A stretch of 25,833 nucleotides of DNA from a virus, in the IMG/VR virus record IMGVR_UViG_3300024308_000057, positions 1 to 25,833 of that record; one strand, given 5' to 3'. Below the pieces are notes generated by a model that ran no database searches, was not told the origin of the DNA, and saw only the letters and a list, made by a program, of their open reading frames with translations. Shown one piece after another: positions 1 to 6,518 of the stretch; positions within the stretch are counted from its first letter, which is position 1, and each line of letters begins with the position of its first letter. Made by a program: the position numbers and the translations under genes.

Positions 1-570
1 AAACACATCCCAACCTTTGGTTTTGGTTCTGGCGAACATTTCAAGGCGCGGAACGTCACCCATGAGTTCGACGCATTTATCGCGAAACTCATCGGGCTTT
101 TGGCTGTGGCGAATGTTTTGATAGGTTCCCACGTAGCAGAGGTGAGCCAGTACTTCATCAAGGATTTGTGGGTCGAAATTTCCCACTGCGCGAACGCTGC
201 GGCAAGCTGGCGTGGGTTTGCCCTTGATGGCAATGATGGCCGACTCGCTACCTGCGCGGGTCCAAAAGCCCATGCCAAAAAATGGGTTGTTATTGACTGT
301 TAGCTTGTTCCAGACAAAGCCATTCATGTTTTTAAGGGTGAAGCCCCAGCTTTTAACCAGATCAATGGCATCCTGTGGCATGGCACCCACGTACCACATC
401 ACTAGCACACAGTTATCATCGGCAATGCTGCCCACATCGAGGCGTTTTAAGTCCTCTGTGCTGGTGACGGTGTACTTGGCTTGGGCGCTTGATTTCATTG
501 ATCCGCCCGTGTTCTGGTTGCTAAATGCCCATGGTGGATCGGCGTATATCAGCTGATATTTTTTGCTCAT
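1..570 (-). CDS. MT-A70 family DNA N6-adenine methyltransferase (partial, C-terminus beyond window)
   Basis: Reading leftward from ATG at 568-570, the 190 visible residues begin MSKKYQLIYADPPWAFSNQ. The DPPW catalytic motif right after the first beta-strand is the signature of MT-A70 N6-adenine methyltransferases. Later residues (a tryptophan-containing WNKL segment, GFWTRAGSE, then HSQKPDEF near residue 153) also match that family, including the usual H-x-x-KP element. No stop is reached before base 1, so the C-terminus is missing. An AAGGCGGG stretch lies just upstream. It is the last visible gene of the leftward early operon, 2 bp after the PapB-like gene. Phage enzymes of this type usually modify phage DNA against host restriction; that role here is inferred. 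The family call is firm. Confidence 0.9.
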   Translation of the reverse strand, partial: MSKKYQLIYADPPWAFSNQNTGGSMKSSAQAKYTVTSTEDLKRLDVGSIADDNCVLVMWYVGAMPQDAIDLVKSWGFTLKNMNGFVWNKLTVNNNPFFGMGFWTRAGSESAIIAIKGKPTPACRSVRAVGNFDPQILDEVLAHLCYVGTYQNIRHSQKPDEFRDKCVELMGDVPRLEMFARTKTKGWDVF

Positions 571-572
571 GG

Positions 573-947
573 TTAACCCGCCTTGCTCAATTCAGTTGTG
601 GAATCAGTTAACTGATAACTGGCTAGTATTTTTTCTAGTTCAGCGATCCGCGCGTTGGCTGCGGCGAGCTTGGCAAGATGCTTTTCCCAGTCGATTTCTT
701 TGATGGCTTCAACCACGCCCATAGTGCTGTTAATCGTGGACTGAGCGCGATTGAGGTTTGATAGCTCGATAAAGTGGCGAGCGGCGCAACGTTCTTCAGC
801 CAGACCCGTGGTATAGTGCAGCTTTAAGGCGGCAATGGTTGGCTCTGAGGTGATGCGCGTTAGCGATAGCAGCAAGTCAAGATTGCGTTCTGGCTCGCTG
901 CCTGCGAGCAGGTAAAGCATTTCGCGGGATGATTTAGGGGCGCTCAT
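573..947 (-). CDS. PapB/FocB-like helix-turn-helix regulator (tentative)
   Basis: A 124-aa protein. Residues about 24-75 (LLSLTRITSEPTIAALKLHY, then a glycine turn, an alanine/cysteine-rich helix and a serine/asparagine-rich helix) fit the layout of the PapB/FocB family: two helices, a GYSRKEVCERH-like turn and a recognition helix. PapB proteins bind AT-rich DNA to control fimbrial operons. The remaining C-terminal 45 residues look like a coiled coil (EKHLAKLAAANARIAELEKI). The start overlaps the stop of the upstream gene by 4 bp (ATGA), and its stop lies 2 bp before the MT-A70 gene, so the two are surely co-expressed. The family assignment comes from remembered motif resemblance only; a generic phage HTH protein is the alternative. 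Confidence 0.55.
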   Translation of the reverse strand: MSAPKSSREMLYLLAGSEPERNLDLLLSLTRITSEPTIAALKLHYTTGLAEERCAARHFIELSNLNRAQSTINSTMGVVEAIKEIDWEKHLAKLAAANARIAELEKILASYQLTDSTTELSKAG

Positions 948-963
948 GCTTCACCGCCTTGGT
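942..963 (-). repeat. duplicated coupling junction, copy 1
   Basis: Contains CTCATGCTTCACCGCCTTGG, which recurs at 1328-1349 (22 bp identical). On the coding strand it encodes the last residues of one gene (QGGEA), the ribosome site GGTGA and the next ATG. Confidence 0.9.
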
Positions 964-1333
964 CATCATGAAAGCAACGCATGAGATTTTTTTCAGCTGC
1001 AAGAATTTTCTCATACAGAGAAATGAAGCTACCCGTATCCCATGCTTCACGCATGTTTTCAGTAGAGGTAACTAATAGCTTTGCTGCATCTCTAATATCG
1101 CGCATATCATCAGCGCTAATAAGAACTGGGCAAACTAGGCTATCAAGATAGTTATTGCCGCTTGCATCCCATAGCCAGTTTTCTTCATCATTGAAATGCC
1201 AAAATCGTTTATTACGCATTTCATCTAACTGTTGCTGTAAAAACTTGTTGTGCTGATATGACTCAGCAAGTACTAGCCTAAGTTGATCAATATCAGTGAT
1301 GTGCAAGGCTGGAAGTTCAATTTTATGGCTCAT
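944..1333 (-). CDS. hypothetical phage protein, 129 aa
   Basis: I do not recognise this family. It is a soluble, acidic protein with a probable helical N-terminus (residues 14-40, rich in Leu, Gln and Glu), an aromatic patch (RFWHFNDEENWLWDAS, about 43-58) and a helical C-terminal half. It overlaps both neighbours by 4 bp (ATGA at each junction), so it is translationally coupled. Its C-terminal residues QGGEA equal those of the next gene upstream because the two genes end in the same duplicated junction sequence. Coding status rests on the coupling, the GGTGA ribosome site and operon orientation. Confidence 0.7.
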   Translation of the reverse strand: MSHKIELPALHITDIDQLRLVLAESYQHNKFLQQQLDEMRNKRFWHFNDEENWLWDASGNNYLDSLVCPVLISADDMRDIRDAAKLLVTSTENMREAWDTGSFISLYEKILAAEKNLMRCFHDDQGGEA

Positions 1334-1349
1334 GCTTCACCGCCTTGGT
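1328..1349 (-). repeat. duplicated coupling junction, copy 2
   Basis: Second 22-bp copy of the junction at 942-963. A weaker cousin (CATGCTTTCACCTCTTCAC) stands at 2044-2062. Confidence 0.9.
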
Positions 1350-2046
1350 ATTTGCCTTGTTTACTTGAAAGCAGGGCAAGCGTTAGCGCTGACTTGTCGT
1401 AGAAGCCTTGCTCGATGAAATCTATTGAGATTTGCTTTAGCTGGTCGTCGGTTTTGTTGTACCAACCTGTTAGCTCTGCAATTAACTCGATGCCAGCGAC
1501 ATAGTTATTTCTGCTTTTAGTATCTGGGTTTGGCTGGTAGCAAATTAATCGGCCAACCGCGCCAAGGAAGTTGGCGACCCTCTCCATGTCGTAGTGATTT
1601 GCGTTGTCTTGGAAGCCGTACTTTTTACAAAGTTCTTGGTAGTGATAAGCCTCGAAACCTGACCATTCATTATCACGATAAACTTTTTGAACTCTGGCCT
1701 CTGCTTCTTTGGCGATCTGTTTATAGAGTGAGTCGCTGGCTTTGTAAGGCAGCATGCTATGGACAACTACGCCGCCATCCCATTCACCTTCGTAGCTTTG
1801 TTCGCTCCAATATTCGACTTCAGCTTCGTAAATGCCTGGGCGAGTGTTTGGATCAATTTCAATCCCAACATCGCCAATGGTGCAAAGGATGCCGTGGTTT
1901 TCAAAATTATCGTAAATCACCGCATCGTCAGTGTTTTTAGGCACAAATAAGATTGCGGTATGACGGATATTGCAGAAGTGACGATCAAGCGCTTTATGCC
2001 AAGCAGCAATGTCTTCTGGTGTGTAAATCACTGAGTTAGGGATCAT
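1330..2046 (-). CDS. hypothetical phage protein, 238 aa
   Basis: An unrecognised soluble protein, the longest complete gene in the leftward operon. The N-terminal half is beta-rich with several acidic/aromatic stretches (EVEYWSEQSYEGEWDGG around 76-92). A helical segment rich in Lys, Glu and Ala follows (SLYKQIAKEAEARVQKVYRD, about 106-125), and the C-terminal half is helical. No membrane segment or catalytic motif is evident. The ribosome site AGGTGA sits 4 nt before the ATG. Its start overlaps the upstream stop (ATGA) and its own stop overlaps the next start, so it is a coupled operon member. No function is proposed. Confidence 0.75.
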   Translation of the reverse strand: MIPNSVIYTPEDIAAWHKALDRHFCNIRHTAILFVPKNTDDAVIYDNFENHGILCTIGDVGIEIDPNTRPGIYEAEVEYWSEQSYEGEWDGGVVVHSMLPYKASDSLYKQIAKEAEARVQKVYRDNEWSGFEAYHYQELCKKYGFQDNANHYDMERVANFLGAVGRLICYQPNPDTKSRNNYVAGIELIAELTGWYNKTDDQLKQISIDFIEQGFYDKSALTLALLSSKQGKYQGGEA

Positions 2047-2432
2047 GCTTTCACCTCTTCACTTGGGTATTGCTCTCTTACCGTGATAATGGCTTGTTCG
2101 ATGGTTGGATGACGTTCACAGTAATCACCTTCACGGTTATGGCGTTTGTGCGCGATAAACTTCAACATCCGTGGTCCTGATGGTTCGATTTGAAAGCGGA
2201 TCATGCGGTCATGGGCAAGTACTACTGCTTTTGTCAGGTTGCTATAGTCAAAAGTTGACATGTAGTGAGAGGCTTTGCTGTTGATCACTAAGCCATGCTC
2301 GCCACAAGCTTGGATTTTGCCAAACATGTGATTGCCGCCATTGTGAATATCACAAAGAAAATCAAAGCACTCACGTTGATCTGCGTTAAGCCAAGGGTAG
2401 TTTTTGGCGTAGAAGTCGTGTATCGGATTCAT
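2043..2432 (-). CDS. hypothetical phage protein, 129 aa
   Basis: The reading frame is open further upstream, but the ATG at 2430-2432 (MNPIHDFYAKNYPWLNADQR) is chosen because AAGGAC lies 8 nt before it and the longer version would run through the upstream gene. The product is soluble and basic/aromatic, with a helical N-terminus (DQRECFDFLCDIHNGGNHMF) and a basic C-terminal part containing HKRHNREGDYCERH. The Cys and His residues could bind metal, but their spacing does not match a finger family I know. It overlaps the next gene by 4 bp (ATGA). The family is not recognised. Confidence 0.7.
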   Translation of the reverse strand: MNPIHDFYAKNYPWLNADQRECFDFLCDIHNGGNHMFGKIQACGEHGLVINSKASHYMSTFDYSNLTKAVVLAHDRMIRFQIEPSGPRMLKFIAHKRHNREGDYCERHPTIEQAIITVREQYPSEEVKA

Positions 2433-2442
2433 GGTGATGTCC

Positions 2443-2607
2443 TTATCTTTTAACCAGAAAGCGGTGCAGGCCTTTGGCGGCACGGATGGCAACGGCGCGA
2501 TTGGTGGTGAACTTGCCACCTGGCAACATCCAACCGTCTTTATCTGCAACGATATGGCCTAGGCCGATTTTGATATCGCGGTGTTGGGGTTTGTCGTGGG
2601 TTAGCAT
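2443..2607 (-). CDS. small hypothetical phage protein, 54 aa
   Basis: A short basic protein starting MLTHDKPQHRD. A strong AGGAGGA ribosome site 7 nt upstream fixes this start, although the frame is open further upstream. It overlaps the end of the 186-aa gene by 7 bp and is followed after 10 bp by the next gene. The sequence includes VADKDGWMLPGG, a repeated-turn beta pattern, and a basic C-terminal helix (RAVAIRAAKGLHRFLVKR). The pattern resembles small phage proteins whose helix follows a beta-hairpin, but I cannot name a family. Confidence 0.6.
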   Translation of the reverse strand: MLTHDKPQHRDIKIGLGHIVADKDGWMLPGGKFTTNRAVAIRAAKGLHRFLVKR

Positions 2608-3161
2608 GCTGCGTCCTCCTGCTTGATTATTGGCAGTTGTGCAGCTGCTGCGCGGACGGCTGCGGCGGCTTCTTTGCCATAGCCCCAAATGTCGCCGTTA
2701 TCAGGATTCCAACGAGTAGGCGCTATCCATTCAATCGAGAGTTGCTTGCCTTTTGTGATGTAATCACGCATTGCACACACTAATTCGCGTAAGGTCCCGC
2801 CATGGTTAAAACCGCGCCAACTACCTTGGGAATGGGTGTAAACTCGCGCTTTAGTATATTCATCAACTACCCAAACCTTGCCGTTTTTATCGAGCTCAAG
2901 TGTGGCTATGGTGCCTTTGTGGTCGAAAAACTTGCGGCCATGCTCAGATATTACTTTGATGAGTGCGTTAGCGTGTTCTACGCGCTCGTTGATGATTGGC
3001 TCCGGCAAATCGTAATAAGATTTGCAGCCGCATTTTGGGCAAACGCCTGTGTAAACCGCAAAAGACTTAGATGCGTATTTAGGGTCAGCTAGCTTGCTTA
3101 AATCTTCATGTCTACCAGTCCAGCGGCAGGTGCGGCGGCTGCATTCGATACGTTGTGTCAT
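2601..3161 (-). CDS. zinc-ribbon-containing phage protein, 186 aa
   Basis: The N-terminal 45 residues carry a likely zinc ribbon: C8 and C13, then C40-x2-C43-x-C45 (CPKCGC). The middle and C-terminal region (about 75-160) alternates beta-strands with a helix (KVWVVDEYTKARVYTH, then HGGTLRELVCAMRDYI) and ends in an alanine-rich helix. The start has AAGGAA 7 nt upstream, within a leader shared with the 183-aa gene. The protein is soluble. I do not recognise the C-terminal domain. Nucleic-acid or protein binding through the ribbon is plausible but unproven. Confidence 0.7.
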   Translation of the reverse strand: MTQRIECSRRTCRWTGRHEDLSKLADPKYASKSFAVYTGVCPKCGCKSYYDLPEPIINERVEHANALIKVISEHGRKFFDHKGTIATLELDKNGKVWVVDEYTKARVYTHSQGSWRGFNHGGTLRELVCAMRDYITKGKQLSIEWIAPTRWNPDNGDIWGYGKEAAAAVRAAAAQLPIIKQEDAAC

Positions 3162-3168
3162 GCTCTAT

Positions 3169-3184
3169 TCCTTCTTTCGTGAAT
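3169..3184 (-). repeat. duplicated ribosome-site leader, copy 1
   Basis: TCCTTCTTTCGTGAAT, upstream of the zinc-ribbon protein gene (3161). The identical 16-mer is found at 3754-3769, upstream of the 183-aa gene. Confidence 0.85.
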
Positions 3185-3195
3185 GGCTGCGAAGA

Positions 3196-3747
3196 TCAAG
3201 CGGCGCTGGCTTGTGCTGGGGCGGTGGATGCGTTGGCATTTTTGCCAGCGGTATAAGCATTTTTCTCGGATTCGTATTCACTGCCGAGTATTTCGGTGGC
3301 ATCGAGAAGGTTTAAACGGGTGTTGAGGTAAATCACATCATTGTGTAGGAACATATCGAGCCCACTAAACAGACAATCTCCGTAACCTACGCCAATTGCT
3401 GCTAGCAACGGTTCGCGTGAAACGGGCTCAGGTTTCATGGCGTTGTAGGTGGCTCTTAGCGTTTCTAACGCTGCACGGTCTGTGGCTTTTGGTTTGCCGT
3501 ATTTGGGCTCAGAAGCAAAGCCGTTAGTCGCTTTAGGTTTTAACCATAAGTGGTTGTTTTCAAGCTGATTAAAGAAGTTGAACTTAATTCCAGCAAACGA
3601 CACTTGTTCAATGCGATTACTGAAAATTGGTTCGCCGCCAAAGTGGTTAGCTAGCACAGTTGCTTGCTCGATTAAGGCCGCTTTTGCTGCACTAAAATCT
3701 TTGAATGCTTGCACTGCGGTTGTGTTGCTGATTTTGAAGTAGCTCAT
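3196..3747 (-). CDS. hypothetical phage protein, 183 aa
   Basis: Begins MSYFKISNTTAVQAFKDF, with AAGGAC 7 nt before the ATG. The N-terminal part is a helix followed by beta-strands (VSFAGIKFNFFNQL), then a lysine/proline-rich loop (LKPKATNGFASEPKYGKPKA). The centre contains GVGYGDCLFSGLDMFLHND, and the protein ends in an alanine-rich tail. No membrane segment or known catalytic motif is seen. It resembles proteins annotated only as unknown-function in lambdoid phages; I do not name a family. The same 16-bp leader precedes this and the next downstream gene. Confidence 0.7.
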   Translation of the reverse strand: MSYFKISNTTAVQAFKDFSAAKAALIEQATVLANHFGGEPIFSNRIEQVSFAGIKFNFFNQLENNHLWLKPKATNGFASEPKYGKPKATDRAALETLRATYNAMKPEPVSREPLLAAIGVGYGDCLFSGLDMFLHNDVIYLNTRLNLLDATEILGSEYESEKNAYTAGKNANASTAPAQASAA

Positions 3748-3753
3748 GATTAG

Positions 3754-3769
3754 TCCTTCTTTCGTGAAT
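3754..3769 (-). repeat. duplicated ribosome-site leader, copy 2
   Basis: Identical to 3169-3184. On the minus strand it reads ATTCACGAAAGAAGGA and supplies the Shine-Dalgarno site. Confidence 0.85.
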
Positions 3770-3782
3770 AATTTGCTGATTG

Positions 3783-4130
3783 TTAAGCGGCCATTTCGCC
3801 GTTATAGACTTCCCAAGCGATGACTTCTTTCTTGGTTTTTGGGTTCACTTTGCCAGTGGGTTTGCGATAGCGAATATGCAGGTCGCGGCATTTGTCTTGA
3901 CGCTTTGCTAACTCGATATACTGGCTGCACAGGGCAGGGGTTGAGAGTGAGTGCGATAGCTTTTGCGGACGCATTTTCTCGAATTTTTCTGCGGCTATTT
4001 TTTCAAGCTTGGCTTGGTATTCCGCAGGGCTGAGTTCGCGGCGATTGGGGTAAGTGCCTTCGTATTGGCTGCACTTTTTCGCTGCTTCTTTTTTAGCTAG
4101 GGTCATTGATACGCCGTATACAAAGAACAT
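3783..4130 (-). CDS. hypothetical basic phage protein, 115 aa
   Basis: A lysine-rich soluble protein (about 115 aa) with a helical N-terminal half (AEYQAKLEKIAAEKFEKM) and a basic, probably beta C-terminus (RDLHIRYRKPTGKVNPKTKK). The start at 4130 is supported by GGGAGA 6 nt upstream. A second ATG eight codons in (MTLAKKEAAKK) is less well supported. It may bind nucleic acid because of its charge, but no family is recognised. It sits between the PrtN-like gene and the 183-aa gene, in the same direction, with short gaps. Confidence 0.65.
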   Translation of the reverse strand: MFFVYGVSMTLAKKEAAKKCSQYEGTYPNRRELSPAEYQAKLEKIAAEKFEKMRPQKLSHSLSTPALCSQYIELAKRQDKCRDLHIRYRKPTGKVNPKTKKEVIAWEVYNGEMAA

Positions 4131-4177
4131 GGTGCTCTCCCGTTTTGCTGCTTGCTAAGCTGGCTAATGTTTAACTT

Positions 4178-4432
4178 CTAGGCTGCGCGGTTTACTTGGT
4201 CTTTTGCTGCTGCGTCGCGCTGTTTGTCGAGGTAGGCGGCTAGGTCGTTTACGTTAACCAACCACGGGGCTTTATTGCCTTCGCCGCCGCGAAAGGCGGG
4301 GACGGGCAAGCGGCCTGCTTTGGCGTAGTTCGCGGCGGTGCGTGGATCAAGGGCAAAAAACTCTTTGCTGATTTGTTCCAGCGGCACGATCACTTTGTTG
4401 AACTGGGCCATGAGTAGTAATGCGGTGTTCAT
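4178..4432 (-). CDS. PrtN-family pyocin-activator-like DNA-binding protein
   Basis: An 84-aa protein with the PrtN layout: MNTALLLMAQFNKVIVPLEQ, then FFALDPRTAANYAKAG (a winged-helix-like turn), then GRLPVPAFR and a C-terminal WLVNVNDLAAYLDKQRD helix. Pseudomonas PrtN activates pyocin genes by binding P boxes, but phage members of this family are short and could equally act as excisionase-like or transcription factors. The family call rests on remembered motifs and is fairly strong; the role here is inferred. The ATG overlaps the stop of the 56-aa gene upstream (ATGA), so the two are coupled. Confidence 0.75.
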   Translation of the reverse strand: MNTALLLMAQFNKVIVPLEQISKEFFALDPRTAANYAKAGRLPVPAFRGGEGNKAPWLVNVNDLAAYLDKQRDAAAKDQVNRAA

Positions 4433-4599
4433 ACTGGCTCCTTGGGTTGAGTGTTGTTAATCAGTGCTAGGTGGCGGCGTTTGGCTGCGCGCCAGCCGGT
4501 GATAACTCTTTCGAGCGCTGCCCGTTCGCGTGGGTAGTCGGCTATTAGCTTTTGGGTTTCTGCGATTTGTTTATCGCAGTAATCACTTAGTGCGCTCAT
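4429..4599 (-). CDS. small helical protein, 56 aa, coupled to the PrtN-like gene
   Basis: A short frame that I translated by hand: MSALSDYCDKQIAETQKLIA, then a helical basic stretch ending NNTQPKEPV. Its TGA overlaps the PrtN-family ATG (ATGA, 4429-4432), and AAGGAG within its last codons provides the ribosome site for prtN. It begins 9 bp after the upstream gene stops. It is highly helical and charged (DYPRERAALERVITGWRAAK), so a small coiled-coil or DNA-linked partner of the PrtN-like protein is possible. Its own ribosome site is weak. The coupling and frame integrity support it as a real gene. Confidence 0.6.
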   Translation of the reverse strand: MSALSDYCDKQIAETQKLIADYPRERAALERVITGWRAAKRRHLALINNTQPKEPV

Positions 4600-4608
4600 G
4601 GCCGTGCC

Positions 4609-4938
4609 TTATGCGAGTTGATGCACGTTGGTTGGCGCTTGGTCGTTGCGCCAAATAGTGACGGTGCCAAACAAGCCTTGCTTGGGCTCGTTAAAGCGCA
4701 GGCTAAAGCTGTTGCCAAGTTCGCCAGTACGACCAATGTATTGGCTGTGAAAGGCGGGGCTTGGGTGGTTGTAGGCAAAATGCTTGGTTAGCTCTGCACA
4801 ACGCCCTTGTACCCGTGGGCAGTCCATTGGGTTGGTGTGGCCTTTGGCGATGGCCATTAGGCAAGCAAAGCGGATGGCGACAAGTAGACGAAACTCGGTG
4901 CGCTGTTTTGCTGATGTTTGAACTCTGGTTAAGATCAT
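4609..4938 (-). CDS. hypothetical phage protein, 109 aa
   Basis: An unrecognised small soluble protein, MILTRVQTSAKQRTEFRLLV onward, with a helical N-terminus and a beta-rich C-terminus (FSLRFNEPKQGLFGTVTIWR). AGGACAGGG lies just before the ATG. That leader is almost identical to the one in front of the 86-aa membrane protein at 5443 (25 of 26 bases), showing that a gene start was duplicated. A gap of about 240 bp separates it from the next gene upstream, an unusual looseness for this operon. Confidence 0.65.
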   Translation of the reverse strand: MILTRVQTSAKQRTEFRLLVAIRFACLMAIAKGHTNPMDCPRVQGRCAELTKHFAYNHPSPAFHSQYIGRTGELGNSFSLRFNEPKQGLFGTVTIWRNDQAPTNVHQLA

Positions 4939-4961
4939 TTCCCTGTCCTCGGTAGTGGGTA
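4936..4961 (-). repeat. duplicated gene leader, copy 1
   Basis: The 20-mer CCTGTCCTCGGTAGTGGGTA at 4942-4961 plus the adjoining start codon region equals 5441-5466 except for one base. On the minus strand it supplies the ribosome site GAGGACAGG and the ATG. Confidence 0.9.
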
Positions 4962-5182
4962 AATTGGTGCCCGTTTTTTAATCACGTTGGGCTTCGTGCT
5001 ACGATTGGTGTTCCTACACAGCCAATCGAGTTTTTAAGATGCTTCGCAAAATCAGAGGCCGAGTTCGTCATATCAAAAGGCGATATCCGTTTTCGCTTAT
5101 TTCACTTGCCACGCTATCAGCGATGGTTTCGATGCTTTTTAAGTCTCTTGATAAACCCGTTAGCCATTTGCTACTTAACGCG
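4942..5182. other. short intergenic stretch inside leftward operon
   Basis: No leftward gene is seen here. The stretch begins with one copy of the duplicated leader (4936-4961) and contains an inverted repeat CGATTGG...CCAATCG (5002-5028, 13-nt loop). No U-run follows it, so a terminator is not claimed. A rightward open frame begins at 5039, but it lacks a convincing ribosome site and overlaps the leftward 86-aa gene. Confidence 0.5.
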
Positions 5183-5443
5183 CTAATTACCTTTAACTTG
5201 CTGTTCTTGCTTGTATTCTTTGTGAGTCTTTATCGCGATAAGCGTTACTACGTAGAACGTGTAACCAACTTGCAGCGCTATCGACACCAAAAGAATCTGT
5301 TCAGAAGGCAACAGGCCGAATACAACAGGCAAATTGCTAAACTGAGCGGCAATCCACTCGGCAATCCACTGGACGATTTGGATAACGAACAATCCCCAAC
5401 CCATAAGCCATAGTGATGGCGCGTTTTCGGTTTTGCGGGTCAT
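5183..5443 (-). CDS. predicted two-helix inner-membrane protein, 86 aa, first gene of leftward operon
   Basis: The ATG at 5441-5443 gives MTRKTENAPSLWLMGWGLFV and is chosen because GAGGACAGG stands just before it. Two hydrophobic segments are seen: about 13-33 (LMGWGLFVIQIVQWIAEWIA) and about 48-68 (ILLVSIALQVGYTFYVVTLI). They are followed by a basic C-terminal tail (KTHKEYKQEQQVKGN), which suggests both ends lie in the cytoplasm. It would be the first product of the CI-controlled leftward promoter, the place of gene N in lambda, but it has no N-like features. Membrane proteins at this place can act in superinfection exclusion. A rightward open frame covers the same bases, so this call is not certain. 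Confidence 0.6.
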   Translation of the reverse strand: MTRKTENAPSLWLMGWGLFVIQIVQWIAEWIAAQFSNLPVVFGLLPSEQILLVSIALQVGYTFYVVTLIAIKTHKEYKQEQQVKGN

Positions 5444-5466
5444 TTGCCTGTCCTCGGTAGTGGGTA
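5441..5466 (-). repeat. duplicated gene leader, copy 2
   Basis: Second copy of the leader described at 4936-4961. It sits directly downstream of the predicted leftward promoter and in front of the 86-aa membrane-protein gene. Confidence 0.9.
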
Positions 5467-5474
5467 CAGGGATA

Positions 5475-5531
5475 AAGTTAAGACGTCTTGACTTTTTAGT
5501 CAAGTGGATAGGTTTAAAAATCTTGACTTAT
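5475..5531 (-). promoter_or_regulatory. predicted leftward early promoter with repressor operators (PL/OL-like)
   Basis: On the minus strand TTGACT (plus-strand 5498-5503), a 17-bp spacer and TAACTT (5475-5480) form a plausible promoter for the leftward operon. The -35 lies in a perfect inverted repeat, CTTGACT-TTTT-AGTCAAG (5487-5504). A second site TTGACTTAT at 5523-5531 is identical to one in the CI/Cro region (8139-8147). By analogy with lambda this should be the CI-repressed leftward promoter. The -10 is only a moderate match. Confidence 0.6.
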
Positions 5532-5621
5532 TTTTGATTATTTTTGATTTGGTGATTTTTAGATTGGGGAGTGTTATAAATAAGATGTTAAAAAATGGAG
5601 ATTTTTAGTAAGGATTTAGCT

Positions 5622-6473
5622 ATGCCGATCACGTGTCCATCATGCCAGTTTATTCGTGAAGATGATCAACATTTAGACGTTCCTGAATGGAAATGTCCTA
5701 ATTGCGACATCGTTTATGAAAAATTTATTAAAAATTATAATGAAGGTTCTATACCTCCAACCTCATCAACGATAAAGCCTGTCGATCCAAATCCTAAAAA
5801 TGCAAGTTCAGCTGTTCCTAAAGCGAAACCTTTAGATGAAAAGGCATCGACCAAGCAAGCCACGTATAAACCAGAAAGCAATCAGTCTAAAGCCAGTCAA
5901 TTTATTGAACGCCATAACCTTGAGCACTTTGTTACAGCAAAGGGTGGTTTGATTATGGTACTGGTGTTTATCACGGGGTTCTTTGCTGGTAGAGAGTATT
6001 TTAAATACGAGGTAAGACAAGCTGTGGTGAGCGCTTTCCCCGGATTAGCAAAACCAGCAGAAAAAACAGCAATCCCTACTACTGATGTTAAATTACCTGA
6101 GGTTTTTACCAATTCTAAGAAGTTACCTGCATTTTTAATTTCTAAAGGTTACCGTGAGTTTGACTCAAGTCTTGGTGGTGACGCTGTGACCATGGACATT
6201 CACATTACAAACACTTTTGATAAAGACATAACTGGTTTTAATGGGGTCTTGGTGTTTAACGATATCATTGGAAATGAAGTTAAACGTTTGAATATTAAAT
6301 TCACTGACGGCATCGAGGCAGGAGGGAATGTCGTTTGGAAAGGTGAAATGCAATACAATCAATTTATTGATTCAAGTAGAGCGCTACGCTACGCAGATCG
6401 TGAAAAATTAAAAGTTGTATTAGAACTTAATAAAGTGGTTTTTGCTGATGGGACTGTTGAAGAATTTGATTAA
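5622..6473 (+). CDS. zinc-ribbon / single-TM / periplasmic-domain protein, candidate lysogenic-conversion gene
   Basis: The start at 5622 (MPITCPSCQF) is preferred over an ATG nine codons upstream because AAGGA lies 8 nt before it. Domains in the 283-aa product: a zinc ribbon C5-x2-C8 ... C25-x2-C28 (CPSC/CPNC); a Pro/Ser/Lys-rich linker about 45-90; one membrane helix about 108-123 (KGGLIMVLVFITGFFAGREY); and a C-terminal beta-rich domain about 150-283 that looks immunoglobulin-like. The ribbon should be cytoplasmic and the C-terminal domain periplasmic. The gene is notably AT-rich, reads against its neighbours inside the immunity region and ends at a bidirectional terminator, all typical of a moron expressed from the prophage. 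I infer a role in superinfection exclusion or host surface change, without direct evidence. Confidence 0.75.
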   Translation: MPITCPSCQFIREDDQHLDVPEWKCPNCDIVYEKFIKNYNEGSIPPTSSTIKPVDPNPKNASSAVPKAKPLDEKASTKQATYKPESNQSKASQFIERHNLEHFVTAKGGLIMVLVFITGFFAGREYFKYEVRQAVVSAFPGLAKPAEKTAIPTTDVKLPEVFTNSKKLPAFLISKGYREFDSSLGGDAVTMDIHITNTFDKDITGFNGVLVFNDIIGNEVKRLNIKFTDGIEAGGNVVWKGEMQYNQFIDSSRALRYADREKLKVVLELNKVVFADGTVEEFD

Positions 6474-6476
6474 TCA

Positions 6477-6503
6477 TTAAAACCCGCAAAATGCGGGTTT
6501 TAA
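6477..6503. terminator. bidirectional intrinsic terminator
   Basis: An 11-bp perfect stem (TTAAAACCCGC / GCGGGTTTTAA) around a 5-nt loop AAAAT. It lies between the converging zinc-ribbon gene and the CI-linked operon. A-rich and T-rich flanks on both sides let it stop transcription both ways. Confidence 0.9.
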
Positions 6504-6518
6504 TAAGGCTATTTCAGT

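Noticed and set aside
4961-5040. N-type antitermination (nut) site in the leftward leader
   Set aside because: The inverted repeat CGATTGG...CCAATCG has a 13-nt loop and lacks a boxA-like CGCTCTTA, and the first gene shows no N-like arginine-rich motif.
5039-5413. Rightward 124-aa open frame with a basic N-terminus and two hydrophobic stretches
   Set aside because: It lacks a clear ribosome site and overlaps the leftward 86-aa membrane-protein gene, which has a good site, a duplicated leader and the operon's direction. It remains a possible alternative.
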